64,000 nucleotides of DNA from Methylobacterium sp. 77 (GCF_000372825.1 NZ_KB910516.1:528011-592010), one strand, 5' to 3'; positions 52,515 to 61,917 are shown, counted from the stretch's first letter. Made by a program: numbers and translations. Notes: generated from the letters alone by a model not told the origin.

Positions 52515-54059
52515 ATGCCCGCGCCCGCCCAGCTGCACGACCTCCTCGCCGGACCGGCTTGCGCGCGAGAGCGGATCGCGCTCGTCGCCGGCACCGAGAT
52601 GCTGAGCTACGGCGCGTTGAGGGCCGGGGTCGAACGCCTCGCGCGGCGTTTGCGCGAACAGGGCGCCGAGCCCGGCGACCGGATCGCGATCCTGCTTCCG
52701 AAATCGATCGCCGAATGCATCGCGATCTTCGCGATCAGTACGGTCGGGGCGGTATTCGTGCCGATCCATCCGAGCCTGCGCCCGCGTCAGGTGGAGCATA
52801 TCCTCGCCGATTGCGGGGCGCGGTTCCTCGTGACCGATGCGATCCTGCTGGCGGCCCTGAACTCTGCCCCATCGACCCCGCTGCCGCCACCTCCGGCGGA
52901 GACGGGAGGGGAAACGCCCATCACGTCCCCGGACCTTCCGCTGATCCTGCGCCTCGCCCCCGAGGAAATCACGGGCCCGCCGCCCGGGCTTGCCGCGATC
53001 CTCTACACATCCGGCTCCACCGGGTTGCCGAAGGGCGTGATGCTGAGCCACGCCAACCTTCTGGCCGGCACCCGGATCGTGCGCACCTACCTGTCGATCG
53101 CAGGCGACGACCGCATCCTCTCGGTCCTGCCGTTCTCGTTCGATTACGGCCTCAACCAGCTCCTCACGAGCGTCGAGCAGGGCGCCTGCCTCGTCCTGCT
53201 CGAATTCCGCTTCGGAGACGAGGTGTTGAACGCCATCGAGGCGCATCGGATCACCGTCCTGGCCGGTGTTCCCACCCTCTGGACCCTGCTGACCCGCGCG
53301 GCGCCGCGGCTCGCCAAGGCCGATCTCTCCAGCCTGCGCATGCTCACCAATTCCGGCGGCGCGGTGCCGCTCGAGACCGTCTCACGCCTGCGCAAGGCCC
53401 TGCCGCAGACCGGGATCGTGCTGATGTACGGCCTCACTGAGGCTTTCCGCTCCACCTTCCTGCCACCGGGCGAGATCGATGCGCGGCCCGGTTCCATGGG
53501 CCGCGCCATCCCCGAGACCGAGATCTTCGCCGTCACGGCGGAGGGCCGGCGGGCCCGGCCCGGTGAGCCGGGCATCCTCCACCATCGCGGACCCACCGTG
53601 TCCCTCGGCTACTGGAACCGGCCCGAGGACACCGCCCGCGTCCTGGTGCTGGACCCGCGTGAACCGGAGGACGGAACCCTGGTCTGCCGCTCCGGCGACC
53701 TCGTGGTGGAAGACGAGGACGGCTATTTCCGCTTCCTCGGCCGCGAGGATGCGATGATCAAGAGCGCGGGGTTCCGTGTGAGCCCCACCGAGGTCGAGGC
53801 GGCGCTGATGGAGACCGGCGCGTTCCGGGCGGTGGCGGTCATCGGTCTGCCCGATGCGGGCCTCGGCCAACGCATTCACGCCGTGGCGGTGCCGGCCGGG
53901 ACTGGGCCGGCCCAGCCGGAGGTCCTGCAGGCGGTGCGGCGGATGTTGGCTCCGCACATGGTGCCGCGTGCCGTCGAGAGCGTCCCGGCCCTGCCCACGA
54001 CGCCCAACGGCAAGGTCGATTACAAGCGCCTCGTGGCGGAACGGACGAGCTATGTCTGA
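52515..54059 (+). CDS. AMP-forming acyl/aminoacyl ligase (exosortase A-associated type)
   Basis: A 514-residue member of the ANL superfamily. It should adenylate a carboxylic acid and load it on the carrier protein encoded just upstream. Motifs: LYTSGSTGLPKGVMLSH (A3), PFSFDYGLNQLLTSVEQGA, NSGGAVP, MYGLTEAFRSTFLPPGE (A5), GDLVVEDEDGYFRFLGRED (A7-A8) and NGKVDYKRL with the late lysine (A10). It resembles the ligases found in exosortase A gene sets (ligase_PEP_1 type). The substrate is unknown; the decarboxylase behind it makes an amino acid or malonyl-like acid possible. The next gene starts 8 bases before its stop. Confidence 0.85.
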   Translation: MPAPAQLHDLLAGPACARERIALVAGTEMLSYGALRAGVERLARRLREQGAEPGDRIAILLPKSIAECIAIFAISTVGAVFVPIHPSLRPRQVEHILADCGARFLVTDAILLAALNSAPSTPLPPPPAETGGETPITSPDLPLILRLAPEEITGPPPGLAAILYTSGSTGLPKGVMLSHANLLAGTRIVRTYLSIAGDDRILSVLPFSFDYGLNQLLTSVEQGACLVLLEFRFGDEVLNAIEAHRITVLAGVPTLWTLLTRAAPRLAKADLSSLRMLTNSGGAVPLETVSRLRKALPQTGIVLMYGLTEAFRSTFLPPGEIDARPGSMGRAIPETEIFAVTAEGRRARPGEPGILHHRGPTVSLGYWNRPEDTARVLVLDPREPEDGTLVCRSGDLVVEDEDGYFRFLGREDAMIKSAGFRVSPTEVEAALMETGAFRAVAVIGLPDAGLGQRIHAVAVPAGTGPAQPEVLQAVRRMLAPHMVPRAVESVPALPTTPNGKVDYKRLVAERTSYV

Positions 54060-55353
54060 CACGGCCAGCGACAATCTCTCGGATCGCCTCGTGGCGACGC
54101 ATTTCCCCCGTACGAAGGATGCGATCCAGGTCGGCGGCCTCGCTCTCAGCGATCTTGCCGAGGCGCACGGTACCCCGTTCTTCGTCTACGATGCCGACCT
54201 TCTGCGGCGGTCCTACCGCGACTTGGCGCAGGCGGTCTCGGGCTTCGCGGTGGTGGATTATTCGGTGAAGGCCAACCCGGCGCCGGCAGTGATCCGTGTC
54301 TTCCGGGACGAGGGGGCAGGGGCCGAGATCGCCTCCGGCGCGGAATTCGCGGCAGCCTGGGCGGCCGGAATCGATCCGCGGAACATCCTGTTCGCCGGGC
54401 CGGGCAAGAGCGATCTCGACATCGAGGCCACCGTCGCCGGCGGGATCGGCGAGATCCATCTGGAAAACATCGAGGAGATGCGGCGCGTGGCCGAGGCCGC
54501 CGGGCGCCACGGTGTGGTGCAGCGGGTGGCGATCCGGATCAACCCAGGACCGGACGCGCAGGGGGGGGCCATGCGGATGGGCGGCAAGCCCTCGCCCTTC
54601 GGCTTCGACGAGGAGGAGCTCGATGCCATCGTCGACGCTGTCGAAGCCGAGCCGCGCCTGCACCTGGCCGGCATCCATCTCTTCGCCGGAACGCAAGGGC
54701 TCGTCGCGGCGACGCTGCTCTCGCAATGGGCCTACGGCCTGTCCCTGGCGGCGCGGGTCGCCGACCGGATCGCGCGCGCGCTCGAGACGATCGACCTCGG
54801 CGGCGGCCTCGGCATCCCATACTTCTCCAGTGACACGGCCCTGGACCTCGCCGCCATCCGCGACGGCATCCCCGCGCTCATCGCCCGCGTGGCATCCGAC
54901 CCCCGCCTCTCGGGGGCGCGGATCGTGCTCGAACCCGGCCGGTACCTCGCCGGTCCGTCAGGCCTCTACGTGGCACGGGTGAGGGCGGTGAAACTCTCGC
55001 GGGGCAGCCGCTTCGTCATCACCGACGGGGGCATGCACCATCATCTCGCCGCCTCGGGCAATCTCGGTCAGGTGGTCAGGCGCGATTACCCCGTGACCGC
55101 AGTGGTGGACCGGGGCGGGCCACGCTCGCCCTGCGCCGTCGTCGGCCCGCTCTGCACCCCCCTCGACATGCTAGCCCGCGCGACGCCGCTCCCCGATCTC
55201 GCGGCGGGCGATCTCGTCGCCGTGCTGCAATCGGGCGCCTACGGGCTGACGGCGAGCCCCACCGGTTTCCTCAGCCATCCCCGCCCGGCGGAGATCCTGG
55301 TGGATGGCGGCAGCGCACGGGCGATCGGACCGGCCGGACGCGTGGACATCTGA
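54052..55353 (+). CDS. PLP-dependent decarboxylase (type III fold; exosortase A-associated/BtrK-like)
   Basis: A 433-residue pyridoxal phosphate enzyme of the DAP/ornithine decarboxylase fold. Lys73 in DYSVKANPAPAVIRVF is the PLP lysine. LAGIHLFAGTQ and TIDLGGGLGIPY bind the phosphate. GPLCTPLDML carries the active-site cysteine from the partner subunit, and SGAYGLTASPTGFLSHPRP the conserved Tyr region. Next to a carrier protein and ligase it probably decarboxylates an amino acid bound to the carrier, as BtrK does with glutamyl-ACP in butirosin synthesis; members also occur with exosortase A. It overlaps the ligase by 8 bases. Diaminopimelate decarboxylase is unlikely because lysA is usually shorter and stands in another context. 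Confidence 0.83.
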   Translation: MSDTASDNLSDRLVATHFPRTKDAIQVGGLALSDLAEAHGTPFFVYDADLLRRSYRDLAQAVSGFAVVDYSVKANPAPAVIRVFRDEGAGAEIASGAEFAAAWAAGIDPRNILFAGPGKSDLDIEATVAGGIGEIHLENIEEMRRVAEAAGRHGVVQRVAIRINPGPDAQGGAMRMGGKPSPFGFDEEELDAIVDAVEAEPRLHLAGIHLFAGTQGLVAATLLSQWAYGLSLAARVADRIARALETIDLGGGLGIPYFSSDTALDLAAIRDGIPALIARVASDPRLSGARIVLEPGRYLAGPSGLYVARVRAVKLSRGSRFVITDGGMHHHLAASGNLGQVVRRDYPVTAVVDRGGPRSPCAVVGPLCTPLDMLARATPLPDLAAGDLVAVLQSGAYGLTASPTGFLSHPRPAEILVDGGSARAIGPAGRVDI

Positions 55354-55372
55354 TACCTCGCATTCCGCGCGA

Positions 55373-56086
55373 TCAGGCTGCGAGCGGCAGCGCCGGCGCC
55401 TTTGCGGACACCGAGCAGGCCTCGACGCACGCGCGCGCCAGCGCCTCGGTCGCGTCGATGAGAAGCGGATGTAGGCCACCCTCGATCGAGGCGAGGGCGA
55501 GGGGAATCTCGGTGCAGGCCATGACGATCCGGCCGCATCCCGCCGCGACCAAGGCCTCGGCCTGCTCCCGCAGGATGATCGCCGCCTCGGCGACCTGCCC
55601 GGCCTTCACCAGCCGGATCGCTCGCATCACCTCCGCCTGACCGGCCGTATCCGGAACCCGGCAGGCGAACCCGCGCCGGGCGAGGCGCGTCCGGTAGATC
55701 CCCGCCTCGACCGTGCCGCTGCTCGCCAGCACGCCGATGCAATCGCCGTCACCCGTGACGAGCGTGTCGACGACCGCGTCGACGATATGCAGGATGCGGA
55801 CGGACGTTTCCGCCTGCAGGGCGGTATGCCAGTGATGCGCCGTGTTGCACGGGATGGCGATGCAGCTGGCTCCCGCCGCTTCCAGGCTCAACAGGGTCTC
55901 GCGCATTGCCGGGAACGGGTCGGCGCCGTCTCCGAGGATCGCGGCATTGCGATCCGGGATCCGCACGGCCGAGCAAACGACCATCGGGATGTGGTCCTGG
56001 TCGCGGGTGGCGGGCGTGTTCCGCACGACCTTGGCCATGAAATCCACGGTCGCCATCGGACCCATCCCACCGAGAACACCGAGCAT
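55373..56086 (-). CDS. Aspartate/glutamate racemase-family protein
   Basis: A 237-residue cofactor-independent racemase. The start MLGVLGGMGPMATVDFMAKV is classic. Two catalytic cysteines are present in IAIPCNTAHHWH and MACTEIPLAL. EAGIYRTRLARRGFAC lies between. It interconverts L and D forms of aspartate, glutamate or a similar amino acid; the exact substrate is not set. It converges on the PLP decarboxylase (19 bases between stops), so a link to the carrier-protein trio is possible but not shown by strand. The LysR gene upstream on the same strand may control or accompany it. Confidence 0.85.
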   Translation of the reverse strand: MLGVLGGMGPMATVDFMAKVVRNTPATRDQDHIPMVVCSAVRIPDRNAAILGDGADPFPAMRETLLSLEAAGASCIAIPCNTAHHWHTALQAETSVRILHIVDAVVDTLVTGDGDCIGVLASSGTVEAGIYRTRLARRGFACRVPDTAGQAEVMRAIRLVKAGQVAEAAIILREQAEALVAAGCGRIVMACTEIPLALASIEGGLHPLLIDATEALARACVEACSVSAKAPALPLAA

Positions 56087-56145
56087 CGCGACCTCCTGTT
56101 GCGAGGGGACGATGCGGGAGGCACTTCGGTCGGTCCAATGCCGTG

Positions 56146-57048
56146 TCAGACCGGGCTATTCCGATCCTGCATAGTTTTGGCGGCGATGGCGGCCGCCGCC
56201 TGCCAGACCGCCGACACGGTGGAGCGGCGATGGCCGGCATTGCGATAGAGCCGGATCTCGAGAGGGGCCTCCTCGCCGACGGCGATCAGGCGGCCGTCCT
56301 CCAAATCGCGCGCGACGAGGCTTCGGGGCAGCCATGCCAGCCCGTGGCCTTCGAGCGCCATGAATTTCAGCGCCTCGGCCATGGCGTTCTCGTTGGTATG
56401 GGCGATCACGGCAGGCGGATTGCCCGCCCGGGCCTGTGCATGGATCACCACCCGGCCGAGGAACGAGGTCTGCGGGTAGCTGAGCAGGGGCAGGGCCGCG
56501 CTCTCGTCCGCCAGACCGGCGCAGCACACGGGGACGAGGCTGTCGGCGCCCACGATGCGATGCGGATAATGTTCGGGATCGAGCAGGATCGGCACGCTCG
56601 GATGGTGGAAGGTCAGCAGGAAGTCGTAGCCGCCTTCCGCGACCGCCTGGATGCAGTTGTGGAAGTCGTCGGGCAGCACCCGGCTGCTCAAGGGGCCGGT
56701 CGCCGCTTCGATCTGCCGGAACCAGCGCGGAAAGAAGGTCAGGGCCAGGGTGTGGAGGGCCGCCACCGCCACGACCTGCGCATTCGGGCGGGCGCTCGCC
56801 TGCAACGCGGAGCGACTGCCATGGAGCATCCGGACCGCCTCCTCGGCCGTCTCACGGAACTCCCGGCCCGCCGCCGTCAGCGTGGTCGGATAGGTGCTGC
56901 GGTCGATGAGCGCGACGCCGAGCCAGGTTTCGAGCGCCTGGATGCGGCGGCTGAAGGCCGATTGCGTGACGTGACGCTCCTCGGCCGAGCGGGAGAAGCT
57001 CCCCGTCCGGGCGAGGCTGGCGAAGTCCTCGAGCCATTTGAGTTCCAT
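56146..57048 (-). CDS. LysR-family transcriptional regulator
   Basis: A 300-residue regulator. The helix-turn-helix is at the start (MELKWLEDFASLARTGSFSR, then SAEERHVTQSAFSRRIQALE). The co-inducer domain follows from about residue 90. It lies 59 bases upstream of the racemase gene on the same strand, so they may form a unit. The gene shows the usual N-terminal length and no loss of key residues. The ligand is unknown. Confidence 0.88.
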   Translation of the reverse strand: MELKWLEDFASLARTGSFSRSAEERHVTQSAFSRRIQALETWLGVALIDRSTYPTTLTAAGREFRETAEEAVRMLHGSRSALQASARPNAQVVAVAALHTLALTFFPRWFRQIEAATGPLSSRVLPDDFHNCIQAVAEGGYDFLLTFHHPSVPILLDPEHYPHRIVGADSLVPVCCAGLADESAALPLLSYPQTSFLGRVVIHAQARAGNPPAVIAHTNENAMAEALKFMALEGHGLAWLPRSLVARDLEDGRLIAVGEEAPLEIRLYRNAGHRRSTVSAVWQAAAAIAAKTMQDRNSPV

Positions 57049-57118
57049 GATCCCGCTAGCCTAACGGCGATGCGGGAGATCGCGGAACGCCGGGCGCTGC
57101 CTGCTCCATGCCGGCCCG

Positions 57119-57571
57119 TCAGCCCTTGCGTTCCGTGAAGGAGCGGAAGGCTTCGAGCGTCTCGGCGCTGACATGGTGCTCGATCCCCTCCGCATCGCGC
57201 CGCGCGGTCTCGGTGCTGACACCCAGCGCGCAGAGGAAATGCTCGACGATGCGGTGTCGCTCGCGGCTCTGGACGGCGAGCATGCGGCCGCTCTCGGTGA
57301 GGAACACGCCGCGATAGGGGCGCTGCTGCACGAATCCGTCTTCCGCCAGGCGCTTGAGCATCTTGGCGACGGTGGGCTGGGCGACGCCCAGGCGCGCGGC
57401 GATGTCCACTTGGCGCGCCTCGCCGCCATCGCCGATGAGGTCGGCGATCAGCTCGACGTAATCTTCCACGAGTTCGAGGCGGCGCGCCTCCCGCGCCTGC
57501 CGGAAGCTCTCCACCTGAACGTCCGGATCGACCAAAGGAGCGTCGGGCACGGATCGCGACGAATCCTGCAT
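57119..57571 (-). CDS. mntR: Manganese-responsive regulator MntR (DtxR family)
   Basis: A 150-residue DtxR-type repressor or activator that senses manganese. The sequence is very close to enterobacterial Mnt[50 protein letters not shown] and [12 protein letters not shown] for the winged helix. [18 protein letters not shown] and [17 protein letters not shown] supply the metal ligands (Glu, His and the HH pair). The ATG at 57571 gives the family length; AAGGG stands 11 bases before it. No mntH or mntABC gene is adjacent. It lies between two LysR genes on the same strand. Confidence 0.9.
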   Translation of the reverse strand: MQDSSRSVPDAPLVDPDVQVESFRQAREARRLELVEDYVELIADLIGDGGEARQVDIAARLGVAQPTVAKMLKRLAEDGFVQQRPYRGVFLTESGRMLAVQSRERHRIVEHFLCALGVSTETARRDAEGIEHHVSAETLEAFRSFTERKG

Positions 57572-57636
57572 GATGCCGGGCAACCCTTGCTTCAAGCCTG
57601 TGGCGGACACGGACCATCCCGTGCCCCGAGCCGTGT

Positions 57637-58572
57637 TTAGACAAGCCCGGCGCCGGAGGGGAGCCCTAAACCGGACCGGATCCCGCCCTCGCGCAGGTGA
57701 TCGACGAACTCGCGCGCGAAAACCGGCAACGCATCGAGGGAGCGCAGGCAGATGGTGAGGTCGCGTGCCGCCCACGGATCGAGGAGCGGCACGATGTCGA
57801 GCCCCATGGAGCGCGCGGCGCGGCGGGCGGTCGTCTCCGGCACGATACCGAGCCCGACACCGCATTCCACCAGCCGGCACACGGCATCGAAGCCGCGCAG
57901 CTGCACCCTCAGGCGCATCAGGGGCCGCCCGGTGCGCATCGCCTTGTCGGCGAGGAAGCGGGTGATGGCGCTCGCCCTGTCGAGACCGACGAGGTCGTAA
58001 TCCAGCACGTCGGCGAACAGCACGCCCTCCCGCGCGCCCAGCGGATGTCCGGAGGGCAGCACCGCCACGAACCGGTCCTCGCGAAACGGGTGGGTTTCCA
58101 GCGTGCCGGTATCGACCGTGCCGGAAACGATGCCGAGATCGGCGGCACCTTCCGCGACGAGACCGACGATCTCGTCCGAGGTCCGTTCCGCGATGTCGAC
58201 GCTGACGCCGGTATGCAGCGCGAGATAGGCGCTCAGCGCTTCCGGCAGGAATTCGGTGAGCGCGTGGGTGTTCGACAGGACCTTGATCTGGCCGATCGTG
58301 CCGCCGGCATAGGCGGCGAGGTCTCCCTGCATCCGGTCGACGCTCTCGAGCAGGGTGCGGGCATGGGCGAGCAGGGCACGCCCCGCCGGCGTGAGAAGCA
58401 CGCCCTGCCGGCTGCGGCTGAGGAGAGCCGCCCCCAGGGACAGTTCCATCGCCCGGATCCGGCTCGACGCGGCGGCGAGCGCGAGGTTGGCCCGTGCGGC
58501 GCCATGCGTGATCGACCCCGCCTCGGCCACGTGGCGGAACAGGCCGAGATCGACGAGATCGAAGCGCATCAT
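57637..58572 (-). CDS. LysR-family transcriptional regulator
   Basis: A 311-residue regulator. The helix-turn-helix is in [20 protein letters not shown] and [20 protein letters not shown], with an unusual Ala-rich recognition helix. The effector domain begins at about residue 92 ([20 protein letters not shown]). This sequence style is common for LysR proteins near small-molecule transport or tartrate/sulfonate genes, but no such gene is next to it. It may start at the second of two ATGs, one codon later. Divergent from the FtsB-like gene with 92 bases between. Confidence 0.87.
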   Translation of the reverse strand: MMRFDLVDLGLFRHVAEAGSITHGAARANLALAAASSRIRAMELSLGAALLSRSRQGVLLTPAGRALLAHARTLLESVDRMQGDLAAYAGGTIGQIKVLSNTHALTEFLPEALSAYLALHTGVSVDIAERTSDEIVGLVAEGAADLGIVSGTVDTGTLETHPFREDRFVAVLPSGHPLGAREGVLFADVLDYDLVGLDRASAITRFLADKAMRTGRPLMRLRVQLRGFDAVCRLVECGVGLGIVPETTARRAARSMGLDIVPLLDPWAARDLTICLRSLDALPVFAREFVDHLREGGIRSGLGLPSGAGLV

Positions 58573-58664
58573 GCGACGAGGGTTATCATCGGACGAGCGT
58601 CGCGACAGCCGGCATCGTCGAAATCGGAAAGAGATCCTTAACCCTGTCGCGCGATGGTCGGGAC

Positions 58665-58976
58665 ATGGTGGTCCGTCGTCGCGTCCGTTCCGTCCTCATG
58701 CCGCTCGGCCTCTACGCCGTGTCCGCGCTCGTGGTCGGCTATTTCGTGCATCAGGCCGAGAGCGGGAACCGCGGCTTGGAGGCCAAGCGCGCGCTCAAGA
58801 TCCAGGCCTATGGATTGAACCAGGAACTCGCCGCGGCCAAGGCCGATCGTGCGATCTGGGAGCACCGAGTGACGCTTCTGCGCAGCGAGCAGATCGACCG
58901 CGATCTCCTCGAGGAGCGCGCCCGCATCGTTCTCGGCCGCGTGCACGCGAACGATGTGGTCATCATCAATCCCTGA
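58665..58976 (+). CDS. ftsB: FtsB/DivIC-type septum formation initiator
   Basis: A 103-residue bitopic membrane protein of the divisome. One transmembrane helix (LMPLGLYAVSALVVGYFVHQ) is followed by a coiled coil (GLEAKRALKIQAYGLNQEL, then LAAAKADRAIWEHRVTLLRS) and the family-typical IDRDLLEERARIVLGRVHAN. FtsB links FtsL and FtsQ and helps activate septal wall synthesis. In many alphaproteobacteria the gene lies directly before the pyruvate dehydrogenase genes, as here (pdhA starts 124 bases downstream). Confidence 0.85.
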   Translation: MVVRRRVRSVLMPLGLYAVSALVVGYFVHQAESGNRGLEAKRALKIQAYGLNQELAAAKADRAIWEHRVTLLRSEQIDRDLLEERARIVLGRVHANDVVIINP

Positions 58977-59100
58977 TCATGATTTTCCCGCTTCATAGTC
59001 CCTGACAACTCAGTCGATCTGTCGACTAGACGGCCTCGCTTTCCTGAAAACCGTGTCTTAGAACCGGTTCCAGAAAAGACGTTCACGGGGAGGACAGCCG

Positions 59101-60186
59101 ATGGATGCCGCCAACGAAGCCGGTCAGGCGAAAGCCGATTCAGCCAAGGGCTCGGCCAGTTTAGGTGCGGGGGTCGGTGATGCTCCGACCCATGAGCCCG
59201 CACCCAATACGCCCCAGTTCACGCGTGAGGAAGACCTCCACGCCTATCACGAGATGCTGCTGATCCGGCGTTTCGAAGAGAAGGCGGGCCAGCTCTACGG
59301 CATGGGCCTGATCGGTGGTTTCTGCCACCTCTATATCGGCCAGGAAGCTGTCGTCATCGGCATGCAGATGGCCTCGGTCGAGGGCGACCAGACCATCACC
59401 GGATACCGCGACCACGGCCACATGCTCGCCTGCGGCATGGACCCGAAGGGCGTGATGGCCGAGTTGACCGGTCGGCGCGGGGGCTATTCCCGCGGCAAGG
59501 GCGGCTCGATGCACATGTTCTCCAAGGAGAAGCAGTTCTTCGGCGGCCACGGCATCGTCGGCGCTCAGGTCTCCCTCGGGACCGGCCTCGGTTTCGCCGA
59601 CGCCTACAAGAAGAACGGCAAGGTCAGCCTGACCTATATGGGTGACGGCGCCGCCAATCAGGGCCAGGTCTACGAGAGCTTCAACATGGCGCAGCTCTGG
59701 AAGCTGCCCGTCGTCTACGTGATCGAGAACAACCGCTACGCCATGGGCACGTCGGTGGCACGCGCCTCGGCGCAGACCGACTTTTCGAAGCGCGGCATCT
59801 CCTTCGGCATCCCCGGAGAGCAGGTGGACGGCATGGACGTGCGCACCGTCCGCGAGGCGGCGAGCCGCGCGGTGGAGCATGCCCGCACCGGCCAGGGCCC
59901 CTACATCCTCGAAATGCAGACCTACCGCTATCGCGGCCACTCGATGTCCGATCCGGCGAAGTACCGGACCAAGGACGAGGTCTCGAAGATGCGCGACGAG
60001 CACGACCCCATCGAGATGGTGCGCAAGCGCCTGATCGAGATGCACGGTGTGCCGGAAGCCGACCTCAAGGCCACCGACGCCAAGGTCCGCGAGACCGTCA
60101 ACGACGCGGCGGAATTCGCCACGCACGATCCCGAGCCGGATCCTTCCGAGCTCTGGACCGACATCCTGCTGGAAGCCCGCGCTTAA
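59101..60186 (+). CDS. pdhA: Pyruvate dehydrogenase E1 alpha subunit
   Basis: A 361-residue subunit of the thiamine diphosphate-dependent E1 component, which decarboxylates pyruvate and acetylates lipoyl groups of E2. An unusual 40-residue Ala/Pro-rich start precedes the domain. Motifs: RRFEEKAGQLYGMGLIGGFC, GGSMHMFSKEKQFFGGHGIV, the thiamine site MGDGAANQGQVYESFNMAQL followed by VIENN, and YRGHSMSDP. GGGGAGG stands before the ATG. A palindromic GC-rich hairpin follows in the gap before pdhB. Confidence 0.95.
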   Translation: MDAANEAGQAKADSAKGSASLGAGVGDAPTHEPAPNTPQFTREEDLHAYHEMLLIRRFEEKAGQLYGMGLIGGFCHLYIGQEAVVIGMQMASVEGDQTITGYRDHGHMLACGMDPKGVMAELTGRRGGYSRGKGGSMHMFSKEKQFFGGHGIVGAQVSLGTGLGFADAYKKNGKVSLTYMGDGAANQGQVYESFNMAQLWKLPVVYVIENNRYAMGTSVARASAQTDFSKRGISFGIPGEQVDGMDVRTVREAASRAVEHARTGQGPYILEMQTYRYRGHSMSDPAKYRTKDEVSKMRDEHDPIEMVRKRLIEMHGVPEADLKATDAKVRETVNDAAEFATHDPEPDPSELWTDILLEARA

Positions 60187-60220
60187 ATCACGGCTCGCGC
60201 CATTCCCGATCATCGGGAAG

Positions 60221-60250
60221 CCCTCCCTCGCCCCGATGGCGCAGGGAGGG
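60221..60250. repeat. GC-rich palindrome between pdhA and pdhB
   Basis: CCCTCCCT (60221-60228) pairs with AGGGAGGG (60243-60250). Inside it, CGCC pairs with GGCG. It uses the same CCCTCC/GGAGGG words as other hairpins of the window. It may be a REP-like element or attenuate read-through in the operon. Confidence 0.6.
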
Positions 60251-60323
60251 ACGCATCGAGACCGTGTAAAGCCGCAGCTTCTCCTCCAGAAGGCCGCCCG
60301 CCAACCTACGGATAATCAACCTC

Positions 60324-61724
60324 ATGGCGACCGACATCCTCATGCCCGCGCTGTCTCCGACGATGGAGGAAGGCAAGCTCGCCAAGTGGCTCAAGAAGGA
60401 GGGCGACACGGTCAAATCCGGCGATGTCCTCGCCGAGATCGAGACCGACAAGGCGACGATGGAGGTCGAGGCCATCGACGAAGGCATCCTCGCCAAGATC
60501 CTCATCGAGGAAGGCGCGGAGGGCGTGAAGGTCAACACGCCGATCGCCATCATCGCCGCCGAGGGCGAGGATGTGGCCGCGGCAGCCGCCGGCGGCTCCA
60601 AGTCGAACGGCGCCTCCGCCCCGCAATCCGCTCCTTCGGCAACCGTACAGGCCGATATCCCGGCCTCCGCGCCGGCCGCTCCGGCGGTCATCACCAACAA
60701 GGCGCCCGCGCCGGTGATGGAAGAGTTCCCGGCCGGCACCGAGATGGTGACCATGACCGTGCGCGAGTCGCTCCGCGACGCCATGGCCGAGGAGATGCGC
60801 CGCGAGGAATCCGTCTTCGTGATGGGTGAAGAGGTCGCCGAATACCAGGGCGCCTACAAGGTCACGCAGGGGCTGCTGCAGGAATTCGGCGCCCGCCGCG
60901 TGGTCGACACGCCGATCACCGAGCACGGCTTCGCCGGAATCGCGGCCGGTGCCGCCTTCACCGGACTGCGCCCGATCGTGGAGTTCATGACGTTCAACTT
61001 CGCCATGCAGGCGATCGACCACATCATCAACTCGGCGGCCAAGACCCTCTACATGTCCGGCGGACAGCTCGGCTGTCCCATCGTCTTCCGCGGCCCCAAC
61101 GGTGCCGCCGCCCGCGTCGGTGCCCAGCACAGCCACGATTACTCCGCCTGGTACTCCAACGTCCCCGGCCTCAAGGTGATCGCGCCCTACACCGCCTCCG
61201 ACGCCAAGGGGTTGCTGAAGGCGGCGATCCGCGACCCGAACCCGGTGATCTTCCTCGAGAACGAGATCCTCTACGGCCAAAGCTTCCCGGTGCCCAAGCT
61301 CGACGATTTCGTCCTGCCCATCGGCAAGGCGCGCATCCACCGCACCGGCAAGGACGTGACCATCGTCTCCTTCTCCATCGGCATGACCTACGCGCTGAAG
61401 GCAGCGCAGGCCCTGGCCGAGGAGGGAATCGAGGCGGAAGTCATCGACCTGCGCACGATCCGCCCGATGGACACCGAGACGATCGTGGAATCGGTGAAGA
61501 AGACCGGCCGCTGCGTCACGGTGGAGGAAGGTTTCCCGCAATCGGGCATCGGCGCCGAGATCATCGCCCGCCTGATGGCCGACGCCTTCGACTTCCTCGA
61601 CGCCCCCGTCCTGCGGGTCACCGGCAAGGACGTTCCGATGCCCTACGCCGCCAACCTCGAGAAGCTCGCTTTGCCCAACGTCGCCGAAGTGATCCAGGCG
61701 GTGAAGGCGGTCTGCTATCGGTGA
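60324..61724 (+). CDS. pdhB: Pyruvate dehydrogenase E1 beta subunit with fused lipoyl domain
   Basis: A 466-residue subunit. Residues 1-80 are a lipoyl domain ([20 protein letters not shown]; lipoylated Lys43 in [13 protein letters not shown]). A 60-residue Ala/Pro-rich linker follows. From about 140 comes the E1-beta domain, with [60 protein letters not shown] text and [16 protein letters not shown]. The fused lipoyl domain is known from alphaproteobacterial PDH and means both E1 beta and E2 carry swinging arms. The gene lies 137 bases after pdhA. Confidence 0.95.
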   Translation: MATDILMPALSPTMEEGKLAKWLKKEGDTVKSGDVLAEIETDKATMEVEAIDEGILAKILIEEGAEGVKVNTPIAIIAAEGEDVAAAAAGGSKSNGASAPQSAPSATVQADIPASAPAAPAVITNKAPAPVMEEFPAGTEMVTMTVRESLRDAMAEEMRREESVFVMGEEVAEYQGAYKVTQGLLQEFGARRVVDTPITEHGFAGIAAGAAFTGLRPIVEFMTFNFAMQAIDHIINSAAKTLYMSGGQLGCPIVFRGPNGAAARVGAQHSHDYSAWYSNVPGLKVIAPYTASDAKGLLKAAIRDPNPVIFLENEILYGQSFPVPKLDDFVLPIGKARIHRTGKDVTIVSFSIGMTYALKAAQALAEEGIEAEVIDLRTIRPMDTETIVESVKKTGRCVTVEEGFPQSGIGAEIIARLMADAFDFLDAPVLRVTGKDVPMPYAANLEKLALPNVAEVIQAVKAVCYR

Positions 61725-61756
61725 TACCCCGCCACGCCATCGACGCTCTGCGCGAT

Positions 61757-61869
61757 GTCATTCCGGGGCGCCAGTGGCGATCCCGGAATCCGGAACCGCA
61801 TAGGGTCGGTGGTGGGACGGAGACCTGCGTTTCTGAATCCCGGGCGCTGTATCGCGGTCCCGGGATGAC
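61757..61869. repeat. BIME/REP-like palindromic element between pdhB and the DUF5076 gene
   Basis: A 113-bp element with inverted ends (GTCATTCCGGG and CCCGGGATGAC). It holds two hairpins: ATTCCGGG/CCCGGAAT at 61760-61789 and ATCCCGGG/CCCGGGAT at 61837-61866, both with 14-base loops. The paired-hairpin layout is that of dispersed REP elements. Confidence 0.8.
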
Positions 61870-61917
61870 GAGGCGGACCACTGAGACCTTCGAGGGAAGA
61901 CGGGCGCGTACAAGGCC

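Noticed and set aside
54052..55353. Diaminopimelate decarboxylase LysA
   Set aside because: The fold is the same, but the 4-base and 8-base linkage to a carrier protein and an adenylating ligase points to an acyl-carrier-bound substrate.
52178..55353. A full exosortase / PEP-CTERM or polyketide cluster
   Set aside because: No exosortase, sorting-signal protein, ketosynthase or peptide synthetase is encoded in the window.
59010..59065. Operators before pdhA (GTCGA-N4-TCGAC and GAACCGGTTC palindromes)
   Set aside because: Both are short palindromes that could occur by chance in GC-rich DNA. No regulator is adjacent to support them.
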